A DNA stretch of 64,000 nucleotides from Nitrospira sp. (GTDB lineage Bacteria; Nitrospirota; Nitrospiria; Nitrospirales; Nitrospiraceae), in contig JAVYIN010000011.1 of assembly GCA_035968315.1 (NCBI GenBank), forward strand, positions 1-64,000, read 5' to 3'. Every line of letters begins with the position of its first letter. The first letter of the stretch is position 1. Shown here piece by piece: positions 53,827 through 63,318 of the stretch. The notes under the pieces were generated by a model. That model was not told the DNA's origin, searched no databases, and was given only the letters and a program-made list of their open reading frames with translations. The translations under genes were made by a program, and so were the position numbers.

Positions 53827-54339
53827 ATGCATTTAACACCGCTCGACATTCAACAGATGGTATTTCAGACAAAGCTTCGCGGCTACGATCGTGAGGAAGT
53901 GAGCCGGTTTCTGGAGGAGATCGCGCAGACCGTCGAGGCGCTCAATCGGGACAACGCGCAACTGCGGGAGCGGATTGCGGCCGCGGAGCAGCAGGTGTCG
54001 GAGTTGAAGCGGACGGAAACTACCTTGTCGAATACGCTGGTGGCGGCGCAATCCCTGGCTGAAGATGTGAAACGCAGCGCGCAGCGCGAGGCTGAGCTGG
54101 TGATCAAAGAGGCGGAGTTCAAAGCCGGGGAGGTCATTCGCCAAGCCCGCGTAGACCTGGCCGATACCCAACGGGACCTCTCGCAGTTACAGAAACAGCG
54201 GTTCTTGATGCTGGAGCGGATGCGCGCGACGCTGCATACCTTTGAGCGCATGCTTGATGTCGAGGCGGCTGAAGCCTATCAGGATCATGCCGGCGTGCCG
54301 GAAGAGAAAATGGAAGGCGAGTCGAGCCCCGCCCGGTAG
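53827..54339 (+). CDS. DivIVA-domain coiled-coil protein
   Basis: A 170-residue protein. The N-terminal LTPLDIQQMVFQTKLRGYD segment matches the DivIVA membrane-binding and Gly-Tyr-Asp block. A long coiled coil (residues 35-150, Glu/Gln/Arg-rich) follows. DivIVA proteins mark negatively curved membrane at poles and septa. It is the last gene of the division run. The C-terminal 20 residues are acidic and probably disordered. Confidence 0.88.
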   Translation: MHLTPLDIQQMVFQTKLRGYDREEVSRFLEEIAQTVEALNRDNAQLRERIAAAEQQVSELKRTETTLSNTLVAAQSLAEDVKRSAQREAELVIKEAEFKAGEVIRQARVDLADTQRDLSQLQKQRFLMLERMRATLHTFERMLDVEAAEAYQDHAGVPEEKMEGESSPAR

Positions 54340-54450
54340 GTATGTCGGGCGTGGGGTGCCGTGTGATTCCAGATGTTCCGGTGTTGTTCGCCGGTTCCAG
54401 CCGGTCCGTACCATGCCCAGTCTCTCGTTCGAGTGAGTGATCTGCTCATC

Positions 54451-55587
54451 ATGCCCGTTTCTCCAGCTATCCAAGCGGCTCTTGATGCAGCCGTGCGAGA
54501 CGGGGTTTTCCCTGGCGCTGTGCTTGCCGTGCGCAAAGGCGGCTCTCCGATTCAGGTGGCCTGCGCAGGCCACCTCTCCACACATCCGCCGGGCGAGGCG
54601 GTTACGGCGTCGGCCATCTACGATCTCGCGTCCCTGACGAAGCCGCTGGCGACGGTGACGGCCATCGCGCTCTTGGTTCAGGAGGGGCGCTGTCATCTTG
54701 AGGATTCTGTCGAAGCGCTTCTTCCTGAATGCGCCGGTGTTCCAATCGGGGGTGCCACGGTGCGGCATTTGCTGACACACAGCTCCGGCTTGCCTGGGTG
54801 GCGAGGGTATTATGAGCGGCTCAGTCCTGCCGCAACTATTCCTGCGACAGAAGAGGCCAGGGGGAAGGCCCGACAAGCCGTATTGCCGCTTGTGTGTGGT
54901 GAAGCGCTGATCTATGAGCGCGGGGCGCGAAGCCTCTATAGCGATATCGGGTTTATCTTGTTGGGTCTCATCGTCGAACGATGCAGCGGGATGCACTTAG
55001 ATCGGTTTTTCGATGTTCGTATCGCTCGGCTCGCGGGTGCCGGCGTATTGCGATTTATTCCTGTGGAGGATTTGGCGGCAGTCCGACAAGGCGGTGGGGT
55101 TGCGCACGGAGGCATCGCGCCGACAGAAGTGGATTCCTGGCGGGGCCGGCTGCTGTGCGGAGAAGTGCACGATGAAAATGCGGCGGCCTTAGGTGGCGTT
55201 GCAGGTCATGCGGGCCTCTTTGGGACAGCGGAATCGGTGTTAGCCGTCACGGGGGGGTGGCTTCGAGCGTACAGTGGGCAGCCATCGTGGCTTGACTCCG
55301 CAATAGTTCGTGCGTTTACCGCCCGGCAACAGCGAATTCCAGGATCGAGTTGGGCCTTGGGATGGGATACCCCCTCGTCTCCCTCCTCATCCGGACAGTA
55401 TTTCTCTGCGAGCTCGTTCGGCCATCTCGGATATACCGGCACGTCCCTCTGGATCGATCCGGATAAGGAATTAGAGGTGGTGTTGCTCTCGAACCGGGTG
55501 CATCCGACAAGAAAAAACGATCTTATCCGGGCGTTTCGCCCGACGATTCATGATGTTGTGTGGCGGGAATATGCCGGAACTCGTTAG
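54451..55587 (+). CDS. Serine hydrolase, beta-lactamase class C-like (S12)
   Basis: A 378-residue serine hydrolase. The nucleophile is in SLTK of DLASLTKPLATVTA, followed by a YSD motif (SLYSDIGFILLG) and HLGYTG near the C-terminus, as in esterases and DD-peptidase-like S12 proteins. No signal peptide is seen from ATG 54451, so a cytoplasmic location is likely. GTG 54433 is an alternative start. It could trim muropeptides, but the substrate is not known, and calling it a resistance enzyme would be unjustified. Confidence 0.8.
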   Translation: MPVSPAIQAALDAAVRDGVFPGAVLAVRKGGSPIQVACAGHLSTHPPGEAVTASAIYDLASLTKPLATVTAIALLVQEGRCHLEDSVEALLPECAGVPIGGATVRHLLTHSSGLPGWRGYYERLSPAATIPATEEARGKARQAVLPLVCGEALIYERGARSLYSDIGFILLGLIVERCSGMHLDRFFDVRIARLAGAGVLRFIPVEDLAAVRQGGGVAHGGIAPTEVDSWRGRLLCGEVHDENAAALGGVAGHAGLFGTAESVLAVTGGWLRAYSGQPSWLDSAIVRAFTARQQRIPGSSWALGWDTPSSPSSSGQYFSASSFGHLGYTGTSLWIDPDKELEVVLLSNRVHPTRKNDLIRAFRPTIHDVVWREYAGTR

Positions 55588-55901
55588 GCCGGATCGGGGT
55601 AATCGACCCACGTTTCCTTCTCGGCGAGATAGCGGGTCCCTTTGAAATTGGCTCTGGTGCGGATCCGTACGAATCCGAGCCCCTGCAGTTTCTCGACGAG
55701 GGTGCGCACCGCTGCGCCAATGGTTTGATGGGATTCGCCCTGAACGGTCAAGGCTTCATACATGACCTTGGCGGTATAGCCCGAGCCTGTGCGACTGACC
55801 AGCACCGCCCGGCTGAAATAGCGATCGCTGGGATCGACGCCTTCCAGTTGATGCTTTTCGACCAAGCCTTCTTTCTTCAAGATTAAGGGCAGCGCGCTCA
55901 T
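55584..55901 (-). CDS. Small protein of unknown function
   Basis: A 105-residue protein on the minus strand. ATG 55901 has GGAGG 5 nt upstream. It is strand-rich, with a basic stretch (VRIRTRANFKGTRYLAEK) before an acidic terminus. It overlaps the end of the serine hydrolase gene convergently by 4 nt. No family is recognised. The divergent promoter of pgsA lies next to its start. Confidence 0.6.
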   Translation of the reverse strand: MSALPLILKKEGLVEKHQLEGVDPSDRYFSRAVLVSRTGSGYTAKVMYEALTVQGESHQTIGAAVRTLVEKLQGLGFVRIRTRANFKGTRYLAEKETWVDYPDPA

Positions 55902-55974
55902 CGGGTCCTCCACAGGGTTCAAGCATGACAGGGAGGTCGAATTATAGGCGGCCTGGCGCTCGACTGCAACCGCG

Positions 55975-56004
55975 TTGACAAGCTGGAAATACCCTCACTA
56001 AGAT
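55975..56004 (+). promoter_or_regulatory. Candidate sigma70 promoter of pgsA
   Basis: TTGACA (55975-55980), an 18-nt spacer and TAAGAT (55999-56004). It lies about 40 nt upstream of the pgsA start codon at 56046. Confidence 0.6.
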
Positions 56005-56045
56005 GCCGTTCTGCCCGGTAATGGCAGAGACTCAATCGCGGTCTC

Positions 56046-56588
56046 ATGAATATACCCAACAGCTTAACGATTTTGCGGATCTTTTTGATCCCTGTCTATA
56101 TGGGGTTCATGACCTATGGGCGGTACGGTGCAGCGCTGGTCACGCTGCTGTGTGCCGGGGTTACAGACGTGTTGGACGGGCTGATTGCGCGCAGGACGAA
56201 CCAGCGAACGAAACTTGGTGAAATTCTCGACCCCCTTGCCGACAAGCTGCTCCTGACCTCGTCGTTTCTGACACTTGCGGTGCTGCATCTCGTGCCTTCC
56301 TGGGTGGTGATTATCGTGGTCAGCCGGGATGTCATGCTGCTGCTTGGCACGGCGGTGGCACATGTGACGAATTCGCCCGTTGATATCACGCCGACTTGGC
56401 TCGGGAAAGGCACCACGTTATTTCAATTGGGTTATGTCGGGTTCGTGGTCTTCACCGCCTGGCATGGCTCCCATCAGAAGTCCCTGTTTCCCCTCCTTCT
56501 CCTGATGGTGGCATTCACGCTGGCCTCAGGATTCCATTACCTCTACCGAGGGTATCGCCATACTCAGGCTGTGGGCACGGCTGAATAA
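56046..56588 (+). CDS. pgsA: CDP-diacylglycerol--glycerol-3-phosphate phosphatidyltransferase
   Basis: A 180-residue integral membrane enzyme making phosphatidylglycerol phosphate. The full CDP-alcohol motif is present: D44 G45 x2 A48 R49 x8 G58 x3 D62 x3 D66. Length and the start NIPNSLTILRIFLIP fit PgsA. It is a housekeeping relative of the larger CDP-alcohol transferase at 21049-22473. Confidence 0.9.
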   Translation: MNIPNSLTILRIFLIPVYMGFMTYGRYGAALVTLLCAGVTDVLDGLIARRTNQRTKLGEILDPLADKLLLTSSFLTLAVLHLVPSWVVIIVVSRDVMLLLGTAVAHVTNSPVDITPTWLGKGTTLFQLGYVGFVVFTAWHGSHQKSLFPLLLLMVAFTLASGFHYLYRGYRHTQAVGTAE

Positions 56589-56651
56589 AAATCCGGGATG
56601 GTTTTGCTGGCATGCTCCGTGCGCCTGCTTCGTACGGAAAGCGCATTTATT

Positions 56652-56680
56652 TTGACAGGTTTTTGCCCCCCCCGTAGACT
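56652..56680 (+). promoter_or_regulatory. Candidate sigma70 promoter of pilC
   Basis: TTGACA (56652-56657), a 17-nt spacer containing eight C in a row, and TAGACT (56675-56680). It lies 65 nt before the pilC start codon. A sigma54 site was not seen, although pilR is downstream. Confidence 0.6.
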
Positions 56681-56744
56681 CACTCCATAGTCGCGCCATC
56701 TATTTCCCAACCGGCTCACCGAGCCATAACAGGATGACACGCCC

Positions 56745-57959
56745 ATGGCCACTTTTGCGTATGTTGGACGAACCAAGTCTGGGTCAGTGAAGAAGGGCGA
56801 ACTCGTCGCCAAGACTCGCGATGAGGCCGTGGATCAATTGCGGAAGCAAAGTGTGGTGGTGACTAGCCTGGAGGAAAAATCCGGGAAGGACGGGTTTAGT
56901 TTGAGTTTCGGGTCCGGAATGACGGACAAGGATCTGGTGATTTTCACGCGTCAATTCGGAACAATGATCAACGCAGGACTCCCGCTGATTCAGTGCCTCG
57001 AAATCCTCTCCACCCAGTCAGAGAATGCGGCGCTCCGAAAGGCTGTCGGAGAGATCAAGGTGCAAGTCGAGGGCGGCTCGACGTTCTCCGATGCGCTTCG
57101 CAAGCATCCGAAAGTGTTTGACGATTTATACATTAACATGGTGCATGCCGGTGAGGTGGGCGGCTTGCTTGATACCATTTTGGCGCGATTGTCGAAGCAC
57201 ATTGAAAAGGCCATGAAGCTGAAGGGACAAATCAAGAGTGCGATGGTCTATCCCGCTGCGATTGTCGGCATCGCGACCATCGTTATTACGGTGTTAATGA
57301 TCTGGGTGATTCCGGTATTCGAAAAGATGTTCAAGGAAATGTCGGGCGGCAAGATGGCGTTGCCGGGTCCGACACAGCTGGTCATTGATATGAGCAATTT
57401 CGCCCAGGCCTATTGGTACATCATTTTAGGGTCGATCATTGCCGCCGTAGTGATGTTCAAGAAATACTATTCGACCACCCAGGGCCGCTATACCGTTGAC
57501 AAGTTTGTTTTGAAGCTGCCGGTGTTTGGGGACTTGATTAGAAAAGCCTCCGTCGCAAAGTTCACACGCACATTGGGGACCTTGCTGACCAGCGGCGTGC
57601 CGCTCTTGGAGGCCTTGTCGATCTGTGCAAAGACGTCTGGGAATAAGGTTATCGAGGGCACGCTCATGGAAGCGAGGGTTAGCATCAGCGGAGGGAAAAC
57701 GATCGCGGAGCCCCTGGCCAAGAGCGAGGTGTTTCCTAAGATGGTGACGCATATGATTTCAGTCGGCGAATCGACGGGCGCGCTTGACAACATGCTTGGC
57801 AAGATCGCCGACTTTTATGAAGATGAAGTCGATCAAGCGGTGACGAACCTCACGGCCTTGTTGGAGCCGATGATGATGGTGTTTCTCGGTGTGACGGTGG
57901 GATTTATCGTAATTGCCATGTACCTGCCTATTTTCTCAATGGCTTCGGCCATCGGATAG
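56745..57959 (+). CDS. pilC: Type IV pilus inner-membrane platform protein PilC
   Basis: A 404-residue T2SSF-family protein. N-terminal FAYVGRTKSGSVKKGEL, two repeated T2SSF cytoplasmic domains (FTRQFGTMINAGLPL and FTRTLGTLLTSGVPL), and three membrane helices, the last near the C-terminus (MMVFLGVTVGFIVIAMYLPIF). It forms the platform over which PilB and PilT work; those genes are not in the window. pilS and pilR follow. Confidence 0.93.
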   Translation: MATFAYVGRTKSGSVKKGELVAKTRDEAVDQLRKQSVVVTSLEEKSGKDGFSLSFGSGMTDKDLVIFTRQFGTMINAGLPLIQCLEILSTQSENAALRKAVGEIKVQVEGGSTFSDALRKHPKVFDDLYINMVHAGEVGGLLDTILARLSKHIEKAMKLKGQIKSAMVYPAAIVGIATIVITVLMIWVIPVFEKMFKEMSGGKMALPGPTQLVIDMSNFAQAYWYIILGSIIAAVVMFKKYYSTTQGRYTVDKFVLKLPVFGDLIRKASVAKFTRTLGTLLTSGVPLLEALSICAKTSGNKVIEGTLMEARVSISGGKTIAEPLAKSEVFPKMVTHMISVGESTGALDNMLGKIADFYEDEVDQAVTNLTALLEPMMMVFLGVTVGFIVIAMYLPIFSMASAIG

Positions 57960-58123
57960 TGTGTGGTGGTTTGCAGCCCGTGCTTTGGAAGTGTTCTGAT
58001 GCGGGTGAGTGAGGCTTGTTGGGGCGTGAGTGTGTCTTGCTCCTGCTGAGTCTACGCAGTGCGGACTCAATTCCGAGAGGCGATTCCCACGGACTTGTGG
58101 CCAGTGCCTCAACCGAATGAGCG

Positions 58124-59842
58124 ATGGTTTGCGCTGAAACCGGAGCACCAATGGGCGATCTTAGAGCGAGGATCCAGTGGCTGATTGGGCTGCGGGTCCT
58201 TGTGGTTACTCTGCTGCTGGGCTTGTCTCTCACTTTCCAAGTCACGAACGGCGAGCGGGTAGAAACATTTTACGCGCTCATCATCCTCACCTACGCCATC
58301 ACGATTCCCTATGCGGTTCTGCTTCGGACGCTCACGGGGGCGGAAGCGTTGGTCCTGTTTGCCTGGATTCAAATTGGAATCGATGCCTTGCTTGAAACCG
58401 TTCTCATTGCGAGGACGGGAGGAGTCGAGAGCCCGTTTGCCGTGCTCTATGTCATCTCCATCACGTTGGCGAGTCTGGTGCCTCGCCGTCGCGTTGGGCT
58501 CTTAGCGGCGAGCCTCTGTATCATTCTTTTTGGAGTGCTGGTCAATGTTCAGCTCTATGGGCTCGTCGAAGTCTGGGGGTGGCTGCCAAGGACGCGGCTG
58601 AGCGCTCCGGAATCGCTCCAGACCTTCGGTGTGTATGGGCTTGCCTTTCTGGTGGTGGGTTTGCTCAGCGGTGCGTTGGTGGATCAACTCCAACAGGCCG
58701 ATCATTCATTGCGGGAAAAGGAACAGGGGCTGAATCGCCTGCAGGCGTTTCATGAGAATATCGTCTACAGCATCAGCAGCGGGGTGTTCACCACGGACGA
58801 GGGCGGGCGAATTACGTCATTCAATCCCGCGGCACAGGAAGCGACTGGGTATTCGCTTGACCAGGTGCGGGGACGTCGCTGGGAGGAAGTCTTCAATTGG
58901 CATCCCGATCGGCCGGCGGATGAGTTGGGTGAGGAGGATTCGCATCGGCGGTTCGAAGTCGAAAGCAAGCGGGCCGACGGCAATCGCCTGATCCTCGGGA
59001 TGACGCTCTCGCCGCTCCATGAACAGGGGCGTGCGACAGGGTTGGTCGGTGTCTTCAAGGACCTGACGCAAATTCGAGATCTCGAAGAGGAAATGCAGCG
59101 AAAAGAATGGCTGGCCAGCCTGGGAGAGATGTCTGCCGGGATGGCGCACGAAATTCGTAATCCGCTGGGGGCGCTGGCCGGGGCGATGCAGATGTTGCGC
59201 AAAGATCTCCAGGGCGATGACACGAGCCAGCGGCTGATGGATATTGCGGTCCGTGAGGCCACCAGGCTGGACACGATTATTACCGAATTTCTCCAATATG
59301 CGCGCCCGCCGGCCCTGAATTTGGCCGAGCACGATTTGAACAAAGTCCTTGCTGAGACATTGGATCTGGTACAACATGAAGCGCGGGCCAGAAAAAACAT
59401 CACGATCGTAACGGCGCTTGCGGCGGAGTCCCTCGGCAGGCAGGTGGATCAGGATCAGATGAAACAGGTGTTCTGGAACTTGGCGACGAATGCGTTTGAT
59501 GCCATGCCCAAGGGCGGTCAGCTGACGATCGCGACCGGATGCCGGGTGATCGATGTTGGCGGACGGAAGGGGGATGTCGTCGAAATCTCGTTTCAGGATA
59601 CAGGGGAAGGAATCCCCAAGGCCAATCTCGACAAGATTTTCCTCCCGTTTTTTACGACCAAGAAGCAAGGGTCCGGATTGGGACTGGCGGCAGTTCATCG
59701 GATCGTGGACTTGCATGGAGGATGGATTAAGGTGGAAAGCCGGGAGCGTGAAGGCTCTCGATTCGTCGTGTGTTTGCCGCATTCGGCGGAAGTTGGTGTG
59801 CGGCTTCGGCACGAAGGCAGGGAACCGTGGAAAAGATCTTAG
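58124..59842 (+). CDS. pilS: Sensor histidine kinase, PilS-like
   Basis: A 572-residue kinase. About six N-terminal helices are followed by a PAS domain (around 200-310), the H-box AHEIRNPLGALAGAMQML, and the ATPase boxes NLATNAFDAM, DTGEGIP and GSGLGLAAV. Placement before a PilR-like regulator and after pilC supports PilS, which senses pilin and controls pilus transcription. ATG 58151 is an alternative start. It overlaps pilR by 16 nt. Confidence 0.87.
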   Translation: MVCAETGAPMGDLRARIQWLIGLRVLVVTLLLGLSLTFQVTNGERVETFYALIILTYAITIPYAVLLRTLTGAEALVLFAWIQIGIDALLETVLIARTGGVESPFAVLYVISITLASLVPRRRVGLLAASLCIILFGVLVNVQLYGLVEVWGWLPRTRLSAPESLQTFGVYGLAFLVVGLLSGALVDQLQQADHSLREKEQGLNRLQAFHENIVYSISSGVFTTDEGGRITSFNPAAQEATGYSLDQVRGRRWEEVFNWHPDRPADELGEEDSHRRFEVESKRADGNRLILGMTLSPLHEQGRATGLVGVFKDLTQIRDLEEEMQRKEWLASLGEMSAGMAHEIRNPLGALAGAMQMLRKDLQGDDTSQRLMDIAVREATRLDTIITEFLQYARPPALNLAEHDLNKVLAETLDLVQHEARARKNITIVTALAAESLGRQVDQDQMKQVFWNLATNAFDAMPKGGQLTIATGCRVIDVGGRKGDVVEISFQDTGEGIPKANLDKIFLPFFTTKKQGSGLGLAAVHRIVDLHGGWIKVESREREGSRFVVCLPHSAEVGVRLRHEGREPWKRS

Positions 59843-61209
59843 TCGTCGACGACGAACAGAGCCTGCGAGAGGTCTTGAGCATCATGCTCAAACGGGCGGG
59901 GTATGCGGTCACGAGTGTAGCCGACGGCGAAGAGGCAATCGAGCAGCTCCAGAAGGAAATATTCGACCTCGTCATTACCGATCTGCGCATGCCCAAGGTC
60001 GATGGGATGGAGGTGCTCAGGGCGGTCAAGTCGGCTTCGCCGGAAACGGTGGTCTTGATCATCACCGCCTTTGCGACGGCCGATTCCGCCGTTGAGGCGA
60101 TGAAGCAGGGTGCCTACGATTATTTGACGAAGCCGTTTCAGGTCGATGAAGTGCAGATGATCATCCGCAACGCGCTCGAAAAGCGCCGGCTGACGGCTGA
60201 AAACATTCTGCTGAAACGGGAGATGGCGAGCCAATCGTCGTTTGCCCAACTGGTCGGCCAAAGCGATGCCATGCAGAAAGTGTTTGATATTGTGAGAAAG
60301 GTGGCCGACTCCAAAAGCAATGTCCTGATTTGCGGGGAAAGCGGAACGGGGAAAGAGTTGGTCGCGCGGGCCATTCACTACAATAGCGTGCGCAGTGTCA
60401 GGCCTTTCGTCGCGGTCAATTGCAGCGCCGTGCCGGAGACCTTGTTGGAGAGTGAGCTCTTCGGCCATATGAAGGGGTCGTTTACGGGCGCCATTTCCAA
60501 TAAGGCCGGGTTGTTTGAAGTCGCCGATGGCGGGACAATTTTTCTCGATGAGATCGGGGATACGACTCCGACGATCCAGGTGAAGCTGTTGCGGGTGATT
60601 CAGGAGCGGGAATTTCGCCGTGTTGGTGGAAGTCAGGATGTGAAGGTGGATGTGCGGATCGTGGCCGCCACGAACAAGGATCTTGAGAAAGCCGTGGCTG
60701 ACGGGTCGTTCCGGGAAGATCTCTATTATCGACTGGATGTCATCCCGATCCGGCTTCCACCGCTCCGGCTTCGGGCCGGTGACATCCCCTTATTGGTTAC
60801 TCATTTCCTCGAACGTTTTTCAAAGGAGAGCGGCAAACCGGCGCCGACTCTTACGGCAGAGGCGATGCACGTGCTTCTTGGCCACGAATGGCGGGGGAAT
60901 GTTCGTGAGCTGGAAAACCTGATCGAGCGGGTGGTGGCGTTTTCCACGGGAGTGCCAGTGACGGAGCAGGATGTCCGTGGGTGGCTCCACCGGTCCGTGT
61001 CCCCGCAGTCGCAAGGGGTGCCCGCAGAACTGCCTGAAGATGGGCTGGATCTGGAGGGAATGATCAGCGGGATTGAAAAAGAGTTGCTGCTCAAAGCCCT
61101 AGAGCGCTCGAAGTGGGTCAAGAAAAAAGCCGCCCGGTTGCTCAAGCTCAATACGCGGTCGTTCCGCTACCGGCTTGAGAAGTATGCTATAAAAGGAGGT
61201 CGTGACTAA
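59827..61209 (+). CDS. pilR: Sigma54-dependent response regulator, PilR-like
   Basis: A 460-residue NtrC-type activator. The receiver domain has VVDDEQS, a phospho-acceptor D in LVITDLRMPKVDG, and the T/K residues. The AAA+ domain has GESGTGKE and GSFTGA (usually GAFTGA), then a Fis-type HTH at the C-terminus (VKKKAARLLKLNTRSFRYRL). GTG 59827 begins at the domain. It would drive sigma54 pilus promoters. Confidence 0.9.
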   Translation: MEKILVVDDEQSLREVLSIMLKRAGYAVTSVADGEEAIEQLQKEIFDLVITDLRMPKVDGMEVLRAVKSASPETVVLIITAFATADSAVEAMKQGAYDYLTKPFQVDEVQMIIRNALEKRRLTAENILLKREMASQSSFAQLVGQSDAMQKVFDIVRKVADSKSNVLICGESGTGKELVARAIHYNSVRSVRPFVAVNCSAVPETLLESELFGHMKGSFTGAISNKAGLFEVADGGTIFLDEIGDTTPTIQVKLLRVIQEREFRRVGGSQDVKVDVRIVAATNKDLEKAVADGSFREDLYYRLDVIPIRLPPLRLRAGDIPLLVTHFLERFSKESGKPAPTLTAEAMHVLLGHEWRGNVRELENLIERVVAFSTGVPVTEQDVRGWLHRSVSPQSQGVPAELPEDGLDLEGMISGIEKELLLKALERSKWVKKKAARLLKLNTRSFRYRLEKYAIKGGRD

Positions 61210-61236
61210 GCGTTCTCCGAATCAGCAGCCATAGAT

Positions 61237-62124
61237 TTGCCCGTGATCACCATCGTTGCCCCTGCCAAAGTCAATCTCATTCTTCGTGTTCTCGACCGCC
61301 GTCCGGACGGATATCACAATCTTTGGTCCATTATGCAGACGGTGGGGCTGGAAGATGAAGTCTCGATCCGTGTCGCTCCTCATCGTTCGGATATTCGGCT
61401 CGGCTGTGATGATGCGTCACTCCGCACGGATCAATCCAACCTGGTTTATCGTGCGGCGGCAGCGGTGCTGGAGCGGTCGGGAAAATCCGTCGGCCTCGAT
61501 ATCTACTTGACCAAACGTATTCCGATGGGGGCCGGGCTTGGCGGGGGAAGCAGTGATGCAGCCGCGACCATCATTGGTCTGAATCGTATTCTTCATTTAG
61601 AGTGGTTGCCTGCCCAGATGGCTGAAGTGGGGCAAACGCTGGGAAGTGACGTGCCGTTTTTCCTCTATGCGCCTGCGGCGATCGTCGCAGGACGAGGCGA
61701 GGATGTGAGGCCTATTCAGCTTGCCGGCGGCCGATGGATAGTACTGGTCAATCCAGGGTTTCCGGTTGAGACGAAGTGGGCCTATCAACAGCTATCGGCT
61801 ACCAGAAAAGGCCTTGAGCCGCTGTCGGAAGGACTTAGGCGGCTGGAATCACACGCGCCACTTTCATGGAATGACGTACTGGACCTGGCAGGTAATGATT
61901 TCGAACTTCCTGTGTTTTCGGCGCATCCTGTGCTGCGGGAGATTAAAGAAGAATTGTTGGCCGCCGGCGCCGAGATTGCTTTGTTGTCCGGCAGTGGGGC
62001 GACGGTGTTTGGGGTGTTTCGCGATGAAGCGGGAGCGCAGCAAGCGGTTGCTTGCTTTCAACCTCGCCGAGAGCTGAAGGTGTTCGCTGTGCCTGCCTGC
62101 TCTGGGCCCTTAGGCGCGCGCTGA
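61237..62124 (+). CDS. ispE: 4-diphosphocytidyl-2-C-methyl-D-erythritol kinase
   Basis: A 295-residue GHMP kinase of the MEP isoprenoid pathway. VAPAKVNLILRVLDRRPDGYHNL at the N-terminus (substrate and Lys/His sites), and the ATP loop PMGAGLGGGSSDAAA. The start is TTG 61237 or GTG 61243, no ATG being available. It supplies IPP/DMAPP used by IspA. It precedes prs, an order common in many bacteria. Confidence 0.94.
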   Translation: MPVITIVAPAKVNLILRVLDRRPDGYHNLWSIMQTVGLEDEVSIRVAPHRSDIRLGCDDASLRTDQSNLVYRAAAAVLERSGKSVGLDIYLTKRIPMGAGLGGGSSDAAATIIGLNRILHLEWLPAQMAEVGQTLGSDVPFFLYAPAAIVAGRGEDVRPIQLAGGRWIVLVNPGFPVETKWAYQQLSATRKGLEPLSEGLRRLESHAPLSWNDVLDLAGNDFELPVFSAHPVLREIKEELLAAGAEIALLSGSGATVFGVFRDEAGAQQAVACFQPRRELKVFAVPACSGPLGAR

Positions 62125-62324
62125 GGGGTGCAGGGGCTTTCTCTTGGGTTCGGTTGACAAGCAGCATGGCTTTCCGATAAATTCCCTCTCTTGGTTGGCT
62201 TCCTCCGCAGCAAACAGCGAAGAGGTGGCGGGGCTACAGTTGCCCAGCCGACGCCCGCCGTAAGACGATTCGTTCACATTATCAGTGTCTTGCATGAAAA
62301 CCTGAGTGCGTTGAGAGCCGGTGG
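62125..62324 (+). promoter_or_regulatory. prs leader: promoter and hairpin
   Basis: A 200-nt spacer. TTGACA (62154-62159) with a 17-nt spacer and ATAAAT (62177-62182) is a good promoter. The transcript would have a long leader of about 135 nt. It could form GGCGGG/CCCGCC (62227-62232 with 62254-62259). No known riboswitch or tRNA was recognised; in particular there is no tRNA-Gln here. Confidence 0.5.
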
Positions 62325-63266
62325 ATGAACAGAGAACTGAAAATATTCTCTGGCAACGCTAATCCTGCGCTTGCCAATGAGATTTGCCAATATCTTGGGC
62401 AAAAATTAGGGGCCGCGACGGTTTCTTCGTTTAGCGACGGGGAAATTCGGGTTAGGATCGATGAGAACGTCCGGGGCGCGGACGTATTTGTTGTGCAGTC
62501 AACCTGTCAGCCGGTCAACGATTCGTTGCTGGAATTGCTGATCATCATCGATGCGTTGAAGCGGTCGTCGGCCAATCGAATTACGGCGGTGCTTCCGTAT
62601 TTCGGCTATGCGCGGCAAGATCGCAAAGATCAGCCCCGGGTGCCGATTTCGGCCAAGCTGATTGCTGATTTGATCAGCACGGCCGGGACCGATCGGGTGC
62701 TGACCATGGATCTCCATGCCGGTCAGATTCAAGGGTTTTTCAATGTGCCGGTGGATCACTTGTATGCCTTGCCGGTGTTGCTGGACTATATAACGAAGAA
62801 AAAGCTCAGCGATCTTGTCGTGGTCTCGCCGGACGCCGGGGGTGTCGAGCGGGCGAGGGCCTTCGCCAAGCGTCTTCAGGCCAATTTGGCGATCATCGAC
62901 AAGCGGCGTGAAGGTCCGAATCAAACACAGATTATGAACATCATCGGTGATGTGCAGGGAAAGAGCGTGCTGCTGTTGGACGACATGATCGATACGGCAG
63001 GCACCATTGTGCAGGGCGCTCAGGCCTGCGCCGATAAGGGCGCGCGAGAAGTATGGACCGCCTGCACGCATGCTGTCTTGTCAGGCCCGGCGCTTGAGCG
63101 CCTTCAGAAGTCGTGCATTTCCCAAGTGGTGGTGACCAATACGATTCCGCTGCGCGGGAAAGAACAGGCCTGTCCAAAGTTACACCAGCTATCGGTGGCG
63201 CCGCTTTTGGGCGAGGCCATCCGGCGCATTCACGAAGACGAATCAGTCAGCTCATTATTTGCCTAG
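62325..63266 (+). CDS. prs: Ribose-phosphate pyrophosphokinase
   Basis: A 313-residue PRPP synthase. It starts with [14 protein letters not shown], and has the [10 protein letters not shown] block, [11 protein letters not shown] (substrate loop) and the PRPP-binding [13 protein letters not shown]. It makes PRPP for nucleotides, His and Trp. Length and all key blocks are normal. The long leader upstream hints at post-transcriptional control. Confidence 0.96.
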   Translation: MNRELKIFSGNANPALANEICQYLGQKLGAATVSSFSDGEIRVRIDENVRGADVFVVQSTCQPVNDSLLELLIIIDALKRSSANRITAVLPYFGYARQDRKDQPRVPISAKLIADLISTAGTDRVLTMDLHAGQIQGFFNVPVDHLYALPVLLDYITKKKLSDLVVVSPDAGGVERARAFAKRLQANLAIIDKRREGPNQTQIMNIIGDVQGKSVLLLDDMIDTAGTIVQGAQACADKGAREVWTACTHAVLSGPALERLQKSCISQVVVTNTIPLRGKEQACPKLHQLSVAPLLGEAIRRIHEDESVSSLFA

Positions 63267-63318
63267 GCTTTCCCTGGAGGGGGGGCCTGATCGACCGTAG
63301 GGGAGACGGAGGAGCATC

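Noticed and set aside
54451-55587. Acquired beta-lactamase resistance gene
   Set aside because: Only generic S12 motifs are present, no signal peptide is visible, and S12 proteins are mostly esterases or peptidases.
62125-62324. tRNA-Gln between ispE and prs, as in some Proteobacteria
   Set aside because: No T-loop GGTTCGAATCC-like segment and no acceptor-stem pairing were found.
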